Shown here one piece after another: positions 9,727 to 25,048 of a DNA stretch of 58,875 nucleotides (position 1 is the stretch's first letter; every line of letters begins with the position of its first letter). The notes beneath the pieces are model-generated. The model was given only the letters and a program-made list of their open reading frames with translations, was not told where the DNA came from and searched no databases. Source of the stretch: Saksenaea vasiformis B4078 (taxonomy: Eukaryota > Mucoromycota > Mucoromycetes > Mucorales > Saksenaeaceae); assembly GCA_000697055.1 (NCBI GenBank), contig JNDT01001519.1, forward strand, positions 1-58,875, in the 5' to 3' direction. The position numbers and the translations under genes are program-made.

Positions 9727-10603
9727 TTAGGAGAAAAAGGAGCTGATGAAGACAATGAGCAAGAAGATGCGCAGGTCTGTAGGTGCGATGATGGTGGTAT
9801 CATTAGGTGCATTATAGAGTGGTATTTGGTCGGGTTGGTCTGTTCGCAAGTAGCTTCTGAAAGCGCCTGGTTGATTACACTTGTAATACTGTCCACATGA
9901 TGTACGGCACAACTCTTTCGTTGGCCCATAGGTGCATCCATCCTGGCAAGCTTGCATTCGACCGCGACAATCAGCAACGGCAACTGGCCACTGATAGGGT
10001 GGGCAAGCTGGTATCTTGTTCTATAGCAAAGTGTCAGATGTTTAGTACGACGTAGAAAGAAAGAAAGAAAGAAAGTGACTTACTTGGCATGAACATCCCC
10101 AGGCCATTGTCGTCTCATTACAGAAGCTAATATGTCAAATGATTAACTTCCTTTTTGTTTCTCTCTCCCTCTCTCTCTCTCTCTCTCCCTCTCTCTCTGC
10201 AAACCCAATTTACTTGCTTTAAGGATGTTGGATTAATGTTTCCGCATTGGCTCTTTTTTTTTTAAACAAAAGAAAACATCAGTAAAGAATAGTCTCGACG
10301 ACATCACACACACGCGGTCTTACATTACAGAACGCGATTTGTTCTTGGCACACGGAAGCCCGTACTGTATTATTTAGTTCTAGTATTGTCCAGGTACCTA
10401 TAGGGAGTCCAACTGATAATATTTTTTTTGGTTCGATTGTTATTTTATGTTTCTTTCTTTTGCGTGTGTGGCGTACTGTAAGGACGACTGGTAGACGTTG
10501 CCGTAGGTGGTCCGTTTTCATTGTCCATTTCATCGGAGATATATCCCAGTGCGACATACACGAATGCAGCAACAACAACGAACAATCCATGAAGAATGTG
10601 CAT
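9727..10603 (-). CDS. secreted Cys-rich protein, putative GPI anchor (DUF7707-like)
   Basis: Start ATG at 10603, exon 1 10603-10477, a Cys exon around 10364-10324, exon 10126-10084, last exon 10020-9727. Exon 1 encodes a signal peptide (MHILHGLFVVVAAFVYVALG). Later exons carry VCQEQIAFCN, FCNETTMAWGCSC, and then a series of Cys with the pattern C-x(5)-C-x(3)-C (MQACQDGC, ELCRTSCGQYYKCN). The protein ends in a hydrophobic tail (IFLLIVFISSFFS), as expected for GPI attachment. This order resembles the fungal DUF7707 cell-surface family. The junction between the second and third exons is not settled: the obvious donor at 10323 gives the wrong phase for the third exon, so one boundary differs from my choice or a small exon is missing. 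Function is unknown; a cell-wall or surface location is inferred. Confidence 0.62.
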
Positions 10604-12404
10604 TGTTTCGTATGACGAGATCAAAAAAGAGGTGAGAGACCCTTTCTATGAGATTATAAAAAACGTATGCTCCAAAGAAAGAAAAAATCAGGACAGACGC
10701 CAACCTCATTTTCTGTACACTCGTGCAAGAAAGAGGAGACATTTACCCCGATCTCTGTGCTTTCTTCCATATATAGATGGCAACCATTCCGTCATGTGCC
10801 TCAATAGCCATCTGTTTGTCAAAGGGGGATTTTTTGGACACCAGGCAACTTGGATAGAAGAAGACGATATCTCCTTAGAGTTTTTCCTATCATCTGATAT
10901 CACATACTCTATGTTATAAATTGTATCGGGCAACCATTTCCCGTCTCACCTATTCCATGGCTGATGTGCAAAGCATAATGAGCTTGTTTGCAATGTAACG
11001 GAAGACTCTTTCTTTTTTCTTTTTTCTTTGGCTCCTTTTGGTTACACAATGAAGCCTGAGAGCAGTCAGGGATGCATTGATTCGGACGTTCCTTATCGGG
11101 AAAGCAGTGGGGCCATCAAAAAAACAAAAAATTGAATGTATCACTCCATGACATGCACTGATAGCGAAGATCTGCTTCGATACTCAAACATGCAAAAGAG
11201 TGTAATCGTATCAACCAAATTGGTACCACTTATACACACGATAGCCTAGACTGAATCAGTGTAAAACTATAATGGTTAGTGGAAGAGTGGATATGCTGAG
11301 ACTGTCGATGATTTTCTTCTTTATATGACATATTGACGTAAGCAAATAATGAGATCTATCGCACATAACCTCTTTTTTTTTTTTAAAAAAAAAGCATCAT
11401 CAATAAGGCCGAGACTTTATTTATGGCTGATAAGCTCTACCTTGCTCAAGACCATCGGCTCCTGGATCATCATGCTGCTGTGCGATTAACCTGAGAGTTT
11501 GCCCGGCTTAATGTCTAACAGCGTAGCACGTATACACAGCTAAAAGTACTTGCTCTATTTACGACAACTGGATCCTCTAATTCGATGTTAGAAGGAGTGG
11601 ATCCAACGGGACATCGAACATAAGACGCGTAGACCATCGTCATAGCGTTGCAAACATTGTTCTTTCCTCTTCTTTGAAAGCTGTTTCGTTTTATCTTCCC
11701 AGATACTACTGTTCTTGTCTCCGCATTCAGTTTCTTTGAGAAGACTGTCAAATCAGAAGGCTAGTGTGTAGCTCAAACCCTTTTAGGTCGTGCATGATTG
11801 CTTTTGTCCAGCAACTTGCTGCGAGCGATTGTCGAGGGCGTATAGAACATGCTATGTCATTTTTCCCGGTAGCTACTCTGGGGGGGGTGGTTGTTATAGC
11901 TTTGGCGGCATCTAGCTCAGCATCTATAACGTGGAAGAGAAAGTCTGAACTTCCTTAGCTTTCAACTATTGGATGTCTCCCTGATTCGCTGCACTTGTTA
12001 TCGTTCTTAGCAAGTTAATCAAAATGGTCCAATTTGGTTTGAGCTCAGGTAAATGCGATGGAAGATACAGTACTCGCGTCCAAGGCAGCCATACTCGTTA
12101 ACATGGCTCTCCCGGCTTCGCCAAAGAATTGATCCTCATTGCGTTTTGGAAAATCAACATGATTGTTGGGATGGATATGCGGTAACTTCCTCTGTAGCTT
12201 ACGACGACGTTTGATTTGTCATCGAGCCCGGAAAACTCTGGGGAAACCTTGCGGCTCCAAAATTGGCGCGTTCGTTTTTATTTTGAGAAAGCCCACGAAT
12301 GGAGGCTTAGCACGTGATATATTGAAAAATGAATTGCAACTCGAACCCTTCCAAAAGAAAAGGGAAGGAAAGAAAAAGGACATTTATTCTTTTTACACTG
12401 CTCC
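10604..12404. other. 1.8 kb intergenic between divergent genes
   Basis: Shared upstream region of the Cys-rich surface protein and the SUMO ligase. Several 60-100 codon frames exist on both strands, but none shows a domain, good codon pattern or convincing splice continuation. There is an AT-rich inverted T/A run near 11371-11392. Nothing else is identified. Confidence 0.4.
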
Positions 12405-15400
12405 ATGAGCAACAATCAGGTGAGAGACAACATACTCGCAAGCATGAATGGGTTACAGCAATTCCTTGGTAAAGTTAAAGCACGCGATTATTGTCATTCT
12501 CATCCTTTATACACTTCAGGATCGTTTAAAAATGCGCAACAAAGACCGGAAGACCAACAAACAGCACGAGTTTCTTCCATTTCATCTAATACAGCAGCCA
12601 TTTCCCCCGCCATTCTCAGTCTTGCTCAACAAATTGTCGCAGCCCAGCAGTTTTCAAACACCAATGTCAACACCGTTGGCGATCCAAACCAGCAGATCCC
12701 CACTACTGGTGAATGACCTGCCCGCGAAAATAATGTTCTGGAATTAATGATAAATCATTCTAGATTATATGTCACCTACTACGGCCTTGCGGATGACCAA
12801 CTCACCACTGACGAACAACGTGAACGTTCCGAATATGTTGCCACAAACATCACAGCTACAAGGCGCTCATGTTATGGATTCTCGTTTTTCTACTTTTTCG
12901 CAACAAGCAGCTGTTAACCAAGCAGCTTTTGAACTGTACATGGCCGCGCAACGGCAACTCACATCATCACGACCAACAACTCCCAACATAACACCGAATA
13001 TGTCGCCTGCTCGCCTGTCTACTTCATTGCCTCACCTATCACAAACATCTTCACCTATCATTCGACGGTCTAATGACGCTATTATCCCTACCTCACCATC
13101 GACGCCAACCACGCCGGCCACCCCTATTACACCTGCATCTCATCACGTACAGCAACCAACGGATGGAAAGGAGGTCCCCGACGCACTTATTTATGAAAGA
13201 AACAATTTGCGGCTAAAACAAATGGAAAAGGAAGTACGCAATTTTGTCACCTATGGACCAGCATGCGATGAGTTTTTGGTATGGCTCCAAGACAGTCGCG
13301 CATACAACAAACACAATGAAACCGCGATGATGCGTTGTGCAACAGTAAGCTGTTATTCTGCCGTGTCTTTGAGTTTTATTGATTCTTGTCGTTGTAGGCT
13401 GTTTTTGAACAAGCGCTGGAATACGGTGCTTGGTCCGGTCTCCGTATTATCAACACAATCTACGGCTTTCGAAAGAATCTGTCTGAAATGGCTCAAGGTA
13501 GGTCTTTGTTGTTGTTGTTTGTTGTTGTAGTCCATTCTTAACTGAGTTCTCCCATTTGATGTTATAGCACAAATTGTACAGTGGCGGGAGGAATTAATGT
13601 CCGCCAGTCTTGGACACTCACTTTCGATTACCACGTCTACACAGCAACAGAACGTCGTTTCCCCTTCGCATCATAGACAGCCATCTCAGATCAGTGTATC
13701 TTTTCCTTCCCCAAGTTATCCTAGTTCAATCCCCTCTCCGCAAACACCCGTCAACTATACACCAACACCACCAACACCGACTCACTTGACGCATTTGCAT
13801 CAGTTTATATCACACCCAGTAGCTACCTCCATGCCACAAATGATCCCCACCTATATGATGCAATCCAGACAACCCATGCAGTCTATGCCTTCTGTGCAGC
13901 CTTTGCAAGCCGCGCAGTCTGTTCAGCCTGCTCCTTCTTCTACGAATTCCCCACAACCAATACAACTAACACCACCCACGCCGCATCAGAGAGTACCGAC
14001 TACTGTCAGTGCAAGTCAGACAACAAATGGCATTGGTTTTGCACAATCACCGAATCGAAGCACAGCACCAGCAGAAGTCTCTCAGCCAGAGCAATCGGCA
14101 TCGGAAGTTGCTTCTTTATCGCGATACAAACTGATATACAAACGAAAGATAGACTACGCGATCAAACCATTTCGTCTTCAACATAAGAAAAAGCGTACAA
14201 ATACACCGTTTTTTATTGCGATGGATATGTATCGAAGGATATGCAAAGATGATTCGGTGACGATCGCCATGGATTCAACTTCATTACCGGTAATGTACGT
14301 CTTGACTGCGTGGAGAATCGGCCAAAATGCAACAAAATGTGAATGGCCAGAGACCATTTCCATCGAGATCAACGGCAAGCATCCAAAACTATCTAGAGTA
14401 TGTGATGATGCAACCTGCGTATTCCCATAACTCACAAAATCGAAAAATTACAGAGAATCAAGTCGCAGACAGAAGTGGCCGGAAGACCAGCAACTGTTAG
14501 TTACGTGGGCAAAGATAGGCCATTTAATTTGGGCCCCTATTTAAACGAAGGACAGAACGAGCTGGTGGTTCATCAGTACGATTGTGCTTGTGTAGGTTAC
14601 CACTGTACACTTTTTTTCTTTTTCTTTTTTTTTCCTTTCGCTAAACAACCCTTTTCAGTCTTATTATTTCTGTGTCCAGATTGAACTGAAAGAAACAGAA
14701 GACATCATCAACCGTAGTGTTTTATCAAGAAGTTTAGCCATCGATCGGGTGCAAAACCTTATCAATAGCCGTTTAGGGAAATCAGAATCGAAATCCGGCA
14801 AAGACGGCGACGACGACGACGATGAAGAAATAGAGATCCATCAAAAATATTACCGCATGAGTCTTAAATGTCCTATTTCTCTGTTGAGGATTCAGCAACC
14901 AGTTCGAGGCGAAGACTGCAAGCATCCAGATGTAAGTAGCTTCAAGTTAGAGGAAGAAAAAAAAAGAAACGCGGTAATTCACATACATATGGACTCTGTT
15001 ATTAGTGCTTTGATCTGCAGTCCTATCTGGTCATCAATCGGGACAGTGTGAACTGGAAATGTCCACACTGTAATGAATGCACGCCTCCAAACAAGTTGTG
15101 TCGTGATTTATTTTTCGAAGATCTCTTGACAAAAGTACCAAAGAATGCAAACGAAGTAGAATTTACAGGATCATGCGATAATTGGAAAGTGACAAAGAAT
15201 GAGATTCCTGATGGAGATGAGGAGGGAGAAGACGAGGAGGCGGAAGGTGGCATCAAGGCAGTCGTGAAATCTATATGTGAGAAACAACAGAACGTGTCAC
15301 AAACGAACAAATCTTCTTCGGCAACCAAGGAGACAAATGTCATTAGTTTATTAAGTGATGATGAGGAGGAGCAAGAGGAAAACACGCCACCTACAAACCG

Positions 15401-15656
15401 CAAACGACGTGCATCTTCGTTTACTGAACGTTCTGATACGGGTAGCGTCGACAAGAGCCCCGTTACTCCGAGTCATAAACGACAAGTTAGCGATGCTCAA
15501 GTCTTCAACAACAACAATAATCTACTCATGACGACGTTACTCACAATACCTCGAGACTCAACCAAGATGGCTAATACTGCAGCAGCTTTGGATATCCTTA
15601 CCCCATCAACGACAAATGGCAATGCAGAAATCCAATTGAACTCAACTCAGAATTGA
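12405..15656 (+). CDS. SP-RING (MIZ) SUMO E3 ligase, Siz/PIAS/ZMIZ type
   Basis: Model of 934 aa, exons 12405-12468, 12520-12708, 12764-13344, 13398-13497, 13568-14397, 14454-14591, 14680-14931, 15006-15656, all in phase. The C-terminal third holds the SP-RING: CPISLLRIQQPVRG, CKHPD|CFDLQSYL and WKCPHCN, giving the full C-x-H-x-x-C...C-x-x-C set. I chose the acceptor at 15005 rather than the one at 15020 because only it supplies the essential CFD. Upstream lies a PINIT-like beta region (ISIEINGKHPKLSR...GPYLNEGQNELVVHQYD). Downstream is a SUMO-interacting motif, VISLLSDDEEE. The N-terminal half is long, Gln/Ser/Pro/Thr-rich and disordered, with no SAP domain visible, so ZMIZ-like architecture is as likely as yeast Siz1. 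It should act in the nucleus, passing SUMO from Ubc9 to substrates. Confidence 0.88.
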
Positions 15657-15774
15657 AGAGAACGTTATTATTTTTCATCATGATTTGTGTACAGTTTTTT
15701 TTTCTTTTTTTAATTATCATCTTCTCTAGTTATATTCTTTTTTTCTTTTTTGTTTACTTTGTTTATGCGCATGC

Positions 15775-15843
<69 letters not shown>

Positions 15844-16026
15844 CTTTCCCTTTCTCTTTCTCTCTCCTCTCTCTACCTTCCCCTTTAAACCCTGTGAATT
15901 TTTTTTTACGTAGTTAGTTTATGGAAACTACATCTGATGAGTAAAAAAATAAATAAATAAATAAATATTGACATCACTGTATTCCACCCGTTTGGACATG
16001 CTACATTGCAAGATGATCTTCGCGTA
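15657..16026. repeat. 3' flanks of convergent genes with (CT)n microsatellite
   Basis: A near-perfect CT dinucleotide tract runs from about 15778 to 15838, followed by mixed pyrimidine tracts and an AAAT repeat near 15945-15966. No gene lies between the two stop codons. Confidence 0.8.
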
Positions 16027-19000
16027 TTAATGGGATATCCAATCTCTTGTAGCGACCTTGAAAATATGCTGTCCCATCAGGCTTGCTACGAGCTTTCCCA
16101 TAGCCTCTTGTTCAAGGATAATTTCTATTGTACCAGCAGCATAGGTATGCCAGTAGACTTGATTCTCTGCTGTTTCTTGCTGTGCTATGGGCCCTGGAGC
16201 CAGCTCGCACAGATCATCGTAATTTTCTGTCCATAGCTTGATCTGCTGCTGTTGTAGTGTCCGTCTTGCTAGTTCAGCTGATGGTAAAGAAGCGGGTAAA
16301 GCCGATTTTGTCCGAAGAGAACTTCCCAAGGTGAAAAGATAAAGATGGACGGCTGCAGCCATCTCCTTGCGGTAAATATTCAGAGGCCGCATGATTTTGC
16401 AACGCACATAAGCATTGATACAACCCTACAGCAGAAAAAAAAATTAATGGTTTGATGAAAATTTCCTTTTCTTTTTTTTCTTCCTGACCTGTGCTTTTAA
16501 CAAGTGATCAATCCAATAGAGGATTTTGTGTTCATGCTCGAGAATTTGACGATAAGCGTCAATAGGAAAAGGTCCTTTTGTTAGGCGAGGCTCCGAGGCA
16601 GCGAGTGTGAGCATTTCGCGAGTGACACTGTATTGGTTATGCAGTAGCTTACTGTTAGCGAGGGCGTCCTTAAGTGTCGATACGTAGCGGTAGGATTGTG
16701 TGTTTTCTTGGCAAATCAAGGAGAGGACTTTTGAATATTGAATGCCGGTGGCAATAAGCAGATCGCCTAAATATTTTCGCATCGCTTTTCTTGCCCATAC
16801 TGGCCATAACAGCTGATCAATCAACATGACAGCGATGATAGCGAATATGGAGGTGATTGTTCGCTTCCAGACGGGGGGAAAGATGCCCTCGTTATAAGTA
16901 TCCAGATAACCCGTTGATGTGATGACCGCCATGGTTAACAAAGAAATAAAACCGATACGTGGATAAGGTGATCCTAGGAGAGCAAACCAAAAAGGAATCT
17001 GGAGTACCAAGGTCATTACAGCGATGACATATGGATTGCTATCGCGATGGCCAGCTAAAAGACAAAGATAGCCAGCAACAGCACCGAGAAGGGTAGCCAC
17101 CACACGAAAGAACGACATGACAGCCGTAGCGCCAACAGTAAAATTGAAAACCACCATACCGCTTAGCAGGGCCCACTGCCCATGGTTGACGTTATACAAT
17201 GTATTCACACCTGGTATGGGAAGCCATGCCATCAGCGCCAATAGCTCCATAACAACAGCAAATTTGATGGCATAACGCATAGGGCCTGATTGGAACGCTG
17301 CGTGACATGTCCGCAACCATCGGTTCCATCGATGTTTTCCTGGTATATGTTGGAGCGGAACGCGGGCTTCCTCATGATCGGCGTCATCCTCCTCCTCCCC
17401 ATTGCCATGGTCTGCCTGCTCGGTTGGGTGATTTGTTCCGTTCTCACGTCTCGTCTCCACACGTTGTAATAGTTTTTGTTCACCCAAGATAACCTGCTCG
17501 TCTTTTGTTGGATTTCCTTTACTGTCTGCATGAATCAATAGTTTGTGTAAAGCCACGCGAGGGAAGTACAAACGACGCCGTGTGGGCTCTTTGAGTAAAA
17601 CATCCACGTTTCTTTCCAGTTCTAATAATTCTTTGCCAAATTCTGAAAGGGTGTACAAAATGGTATATATCAAGAAATGCTCTTCCATGGGGATCGATCG
17701 ACGCTGTTCATACTCGCTTTGGAGAACCAAGTACGATCCTTTGAGGTTCTCCAGCGCATCCGGCAGGGATACCTTATCATCATCATCCACAGCAATAGGT
17801 GCAGTCCGATTCGTAGGAATTGCATCCTTCTTATTATTATTGTTCTTCGGAATGGCGTGGTTGTCAGCTAATCTCGTTTCGATGCGATTCAAGGACTGGA
17901 TGCATGCGCTAAGAAAATGTTTCATTTGTGCCTGCACAGACGACTGAAGCCGTGTCATATGTTTGTACTCCACCTTATGGACGGATGAGTGGGCAGAGGC
18001 GGGGATACGGTTGGCCATATCGGTGTCTATTCCCGATTGATTTGTGTTTTCAGCAATACGTTTTGCCAACATGATGTGCATTTCTCGATCGATAGCCAGT
18101 GAAAAGCCCACCATACATTTTGCAAGACTATCCAGAGAGTTCACAACAGCTTTGTACTTTCCGCTCTGAGGTGCATAGTGTGCCACAATCACTTCGTATT
18201 TTGCCTCGCTTCTGGCATGACGCAATTTAGCGACATCGTTTTGTAAGCTCGTATTAAGCGTCTTCAGCTCTTTTGATATGGCTATATCACTGGTAATGCC
18301 TTCCTTTTCTTCCTCCTCCGTATCATTCTGAAGCACCTTCGTTTGGACAAAAAGTATGACATCGCTCATTGATGCTATGGTTTTTCCGAGGGATTGTCTA
18401 ATCGACCACTTTTGCATAAGTCCAAAAAGAAAATATTTCATCGTGTCGAGAGACACGCACACACAAACACATATATATATATACTTACTCTGCTGCTTTT
18501 GCTGCGGTTTCCGGCCATAGCAGTAAATTGACCAACAGGGCAATCGCGCCACCCAGAAACAGCGGATAAAAGATCCCAACAATAGACATGACATTAAATG
18601 TTACATCATAAATGCCTCTTGTCAGACCAAAAAATGGAATGGTAAAGCCTTGCAGTGCTGGAAGAAAGAAACGCGGATAGCGTAGGCGACAGTAGGCTAC
18701 ACCAAAGACGCAGATAAAGAAGCCTATGGCAGCAATTACTCCTGCACCGTTGTCGTACAATGGATAACCCCAATCCAAGCGAGCTCGGTTATAAAGCGTA
18801 CAAAAATAGGAAATTAAGGCACACCAAATGGAGGCGGGTATAATGATGACAGCACTGAGAAGCATTTCGATCACTTGGTTGCCGACAGTGTTTCCTGCAC
18901 TAAAGAAAAGTGTACCGAGTGTTACCAGATAGGGCACACTGCCAACGCGTGTGTTCACTTGAGGTATAAGCACCAGAATCGTCCCAATCTCATAAGCTAC

Positions 19001-19048
19001 TGTGCATTTGATAATTTTCTTGCATATGGGTACAGATATGAATTTCAT
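16027..19048 (-). CDS. FUSC/ArAE-type multi-pass membrane protein, putative exporter
   Basis: Model of 955 aa, exons 19048-18489, 18397-16489, 16425-16027. There are two membrane blocks. The N-terminal block has about five to six segments (for example YLVTLGTLFFSAGN, GVIAAIGFFICVFGVAY, VGIFYPLFLGGAIALLVNL). The C-terminal block has about six (for example WALLSGMVVFNFTVGATAV, PYVIAVMTLVLQIPFWFALL, FAIIAVMLIDQLLWP). Between them lies a cytosolic, charged, partly coiled region of about 300 residues. This duplicated layout is that of fungal ArAE_2/FUSC proteins related to aromatic-acid and p-hydroxybenzoate exporters. The substrate is not predictable. The first intron uses the acceptor at 18398, because the nearer one after CAAAAG breaks phase. 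The start could lie in a further upstream exon, as the first membrane segment begins almost at once. Confidence 0.8.
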
Positions 19049-22120
<3,072 letters not shown>

Positions 22121-23452
22121 ACTTTCTGGAGATCGCGATCTAGTTCCTAAAAAAAGAAAAAATTTATGGGTTATACGGGGGTTTGGGTGGAAGTACAACG
22201 GCAATCCGTTGGGAATCTCTTTCTGTTGACTGATTGATTGATTGATGAATACGTCCGCTAATCTTATTGAATGTTTTCTACGCGTTCACTGATCAGTTGT
22301 TGAAGAGTTAAGAACGTGTATGTATCTTGCTTAATTAAACCATGTAATATAGCCAATGGGTTCTTCAGATGGAACAAACTATATGCTGTTTACTACGATC
22401 TAAGGCACTGGTGCAAACTGTCCTCATGAGCAGATATTTAATCTACGTCCTCGCGCAACTTCATCTCATTGCTATTACTTTGGGTCAACTCTGATAGCAT
22501 AACCATCTATACTGTTTTTTCGTCATCGTGGGCTGCCTACTGTGTCATGACTTATTGAATAACAAGGTAACATGTGTATATGGTTAACGCAAAGTCTGCC
22601 GCGCTTCCGACGTATGCGATGGGTCCTTGTGCATTTTAGGTACATGGTAGGCACAGTTCCGACTAGCTTTTACCTCTTCTGGACCCTTCGTGCCGGATAG
22701 TGTGTCCATTGTTTTTGGTGAATGCTGCTGCGTTTCCCGGACTACTGCAGTGAATGCTTTTGGTAGCGAGTACCCATGTGGAAGCCGGCGTACATGCCCA
22801 TTTGTTTTGGGGCATAGAAACGGAAAGAAGGCTTTCTATCTGGTGACTCAAAATTTCCCTTGGTGTCTAACAATAATGATAATAATAATAATAATAATTG
22901 TACTAGGCATGCTACCTTGCCACTGAGCTCGATGATGTCTCTGACCGAGAGATGAAATATATGGAGAGAGAGAGAGAGAGAGAGAATGTCAGGGCTGGAT
23001 AGATACAATAATGATAACTACCGTGAGACTCTCACATCCCTAGATGAAAAACTTGTGAAGGCAACATACCGCCTGCCCCGTGACACCTGTTTGTTGGCTC
23101 GGTAACTGCCTTCGATGACAATGCCTGGCTTTATTCTTAAGCTGACTTTTGTTAACTAAGCTTGAGGTTTCAAGTTATGGAGGAGCTATCTTTTTATTTG
23201 TCACATTAGGGAATGTAACCCATCTTTTAAACTCTGGTCATGAGATAAAATGAGATTCAAATGAATGCATCATGCTTTAATAGGATAAAAAAAAAAGGTA
23301 ACAATCAAGAAGCTTTCGTAGTTCCTACAGGGATATAGATTTGTCGTTCCCGACCAACCACGGTGTTACAAATTACATGTACGGAAAAAAGAAAAAAGAA
23401 AAAAGAGAAGGGGGGGAGTGTTTGTCTCTCTCTCTCTCTCTCTCTCTCTTGC
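22121..23452. other. intergenic with short simple repeats
   Basis: Convergent 3' flanks. It contains a TGATT repeat (about 22230-22247), an ATA run (22874-22899), a GA run (22966-22985) and a CT run next to the PPR stop (23426-23449). No gene seen. Confidence 0.45.
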
Positions 23453-25048
23453 CTACTGATTGATAGCATAGGCTTCGGCTCTCCGGATGACTCTCATGGT
23501 TTCCTGAGTCGGTTCAATACCAGCAGCCTTCATTTCTTCGTACGTTTCCTTGACCTTGTCCAAACGCCCTGCTTTTCCCCAGGCACGCATTACAATGGTA
23601 TATAGCACGGCATTCAACTCAATGCCGTTATGTTTCATTTGGGTTAGGATGCGTGAACAGGTATCAGGATCAGGCACGAATGCATGAGAGAGCATGATAA
23701 TGGAATAGGTCACGACAGTTGGCTTCACACTCTGCTTTATCATGTCACGGTACACCTGACTGACCATTGGTAACGCATCACGTCGCAAGAACGCACGCAT
23801 AAAGGTTGTGTATGTGTAGACGTTCGCGCCTGCAAATAATGGGCTCGGTTCCTTTGATTTTAAACTGGTAAGGTATTGGTTGTAGTATTTCTCGATGGTG
23901 GGAAGATCGGCAGATCCGAGGACGGCATTGAGTAAGATGTTGCGTGTATGTGCCGTTGGTAAAAGCGTGCTTCGATCAGCGGCGGACTTGAAGAATTTTT
24001 GAAAGAGCTTGATGACATGGTTGTTGTCGTGATTGTTGACGTGCATCCCCATCAACGTGGTGGCAACCACCTCATTCACATTGACGCCCTTTTTCTGTAG
24101 CATTTCATACATTCGCCATGCTTGGTCTACCTGGTTTTCCTGGCCGAGACCATGTATCATGATCGCGTAGGTATATACGTCGGGATTGAGTCCTGCATCC
24201 AGCAGCTTTTCCCAGAAGGAAACGGCTGTCTCCATATCAAGCTGCCTTACGGCATGATGCATCAGGATGTTGTATGTCGTCAGAACCGGCTGAACTTTGT
24301 TTTTCATCATCTCGCGAAACACTTTCTCCGCGCTCGTCACGTCCGCCGTACGCATGTATCCATCGATCAAGCTACTGTAGGTATACACGTCTGGATGGAC
24401 ATTGTTGACTCGCATCCGCTTGAACCATTTCTTCGCGCGTTCCATATCCGCAAGCTTGGTATACCCACTGATGATCATGGTATATGCATATTTCGTCGGT
24501 TTCACGCCTTTCTTTTCCATTTCGCGTAGATATTTGATAGCTTTATTGACGCGGCCATCGTTCACAGTAAATGCAATGCATCGATTATAGTCTTCTTCCG
24601 TCTCAGGCCTTCGTTTTGGCTGCTTGAATTTCCAACCAGTGACTTCCATATAACCGCCGTCCTCACCTGGTTTCCGCACCGTAACTCCCTTTATTTTCTT
24701 CATTCGCGAATTCCAGACGCGTTGCGCATGCTTTGATTTATGGGGGCCACCACTTCCGCCTTTCTCCATCTGACGCAGTGCGTCATTAACGAACTGTTGC
24801 TGCTCCGATCTTCCCTCTGCTGACTTTAGTTGCGCTGCTTGTGTATATAATCGCCTTTGACAATACGCCTGCTGGCACAAAAAAGGCGGCCTACTACTAC
24901 TACTACGTGTCTCATAGCCATGCATTATCTTCTTCCACGAAAATGGCAATGGTGACTGATTCGCCAGTGGCCGATGGCATTTTGACGTCTGTAAAGTTGA
25001 GCTGGCTACTGTCATTGGGCGGGAGAGGATGGCACGGATGACATCCAT
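23453..25048 (-). CDS. mitochondrial pentatricopeptide-repeat protein
   Basis: Single exon, 531 aa from the ATG at 25048, though the frame stays open up to 25159 (568 aa). I prefer 25048 because it opens an Arg/Ser/Thr-rich, acid-poor N-terminus (MDVIRAILSRPMTVASS) fitting a mitochondrial presequence. From about residue 165 the protein is a run of roughly nine or ten 35-residue PPR motifs with the usual YTYxxLIxGY...A..xF..M...G..P.. spacing (for example YTYSSLIDGYMRTADV and TTYNILMHHAVRQLDM). PPR proteins bind organellar RNA in a modular way, usually one base per repeat; the target here is unknown. No extra catalytic domain is visible. It diverges from SCO1, another mitochondrial gene, across about 960 bp. 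Confidence 0.9.
   Translation of the reverse strand: MDVIRAILSRPMTVASSTLQTSKCHRPLANQSPLPFSWKKIMHGYETRSSSSRPPFLCQQAYCQRRLYTQAAQLKSAEGRSEQQQFVNDALRQMEKGGSGGPHKSKHAQRVWNSRMKKIKGVTVRKPGEDGGYMEVTGWKFKQPKRRPETEEDYNRCIAFTVNDGRVNKAIKYLREMEKKGVKPTKYAYTMIISGYTKLADMERAKKWFKRMRVNNVHPDVYTYSSLIDGYMRTADVTSAEKVFREMMKNKVQPVLTTYNILMHHAVRQLDMETAVSFWEKLLDAGLNPDVYTYAIMIHGLGQENQVDQAWRMYEMLQKKGVNVNEVVATTLMGMHVNNHDNNHVIKLFQKFFKSAADRSTLLPTAHTRNILLNAVLGSADLPTIEKYYNQYLTSLKSKEPSPLFAGANVYTYTTFMRAFLRRDALPMVSQVYRDMIKQSVKPTVVTYSIIMLSHAFVPDPDTCSRILTQMKHNGIELNAVLYTIVMRAWGKAGRLDKVKETYEEMKAAGIEPTQETMRVIRRAEAYAINQ

Noticed and set aside
15653..15913. Ser/Leu repeat ORF
   Set aside because: Entirely a translation of the CT microsatellite and T-runs.
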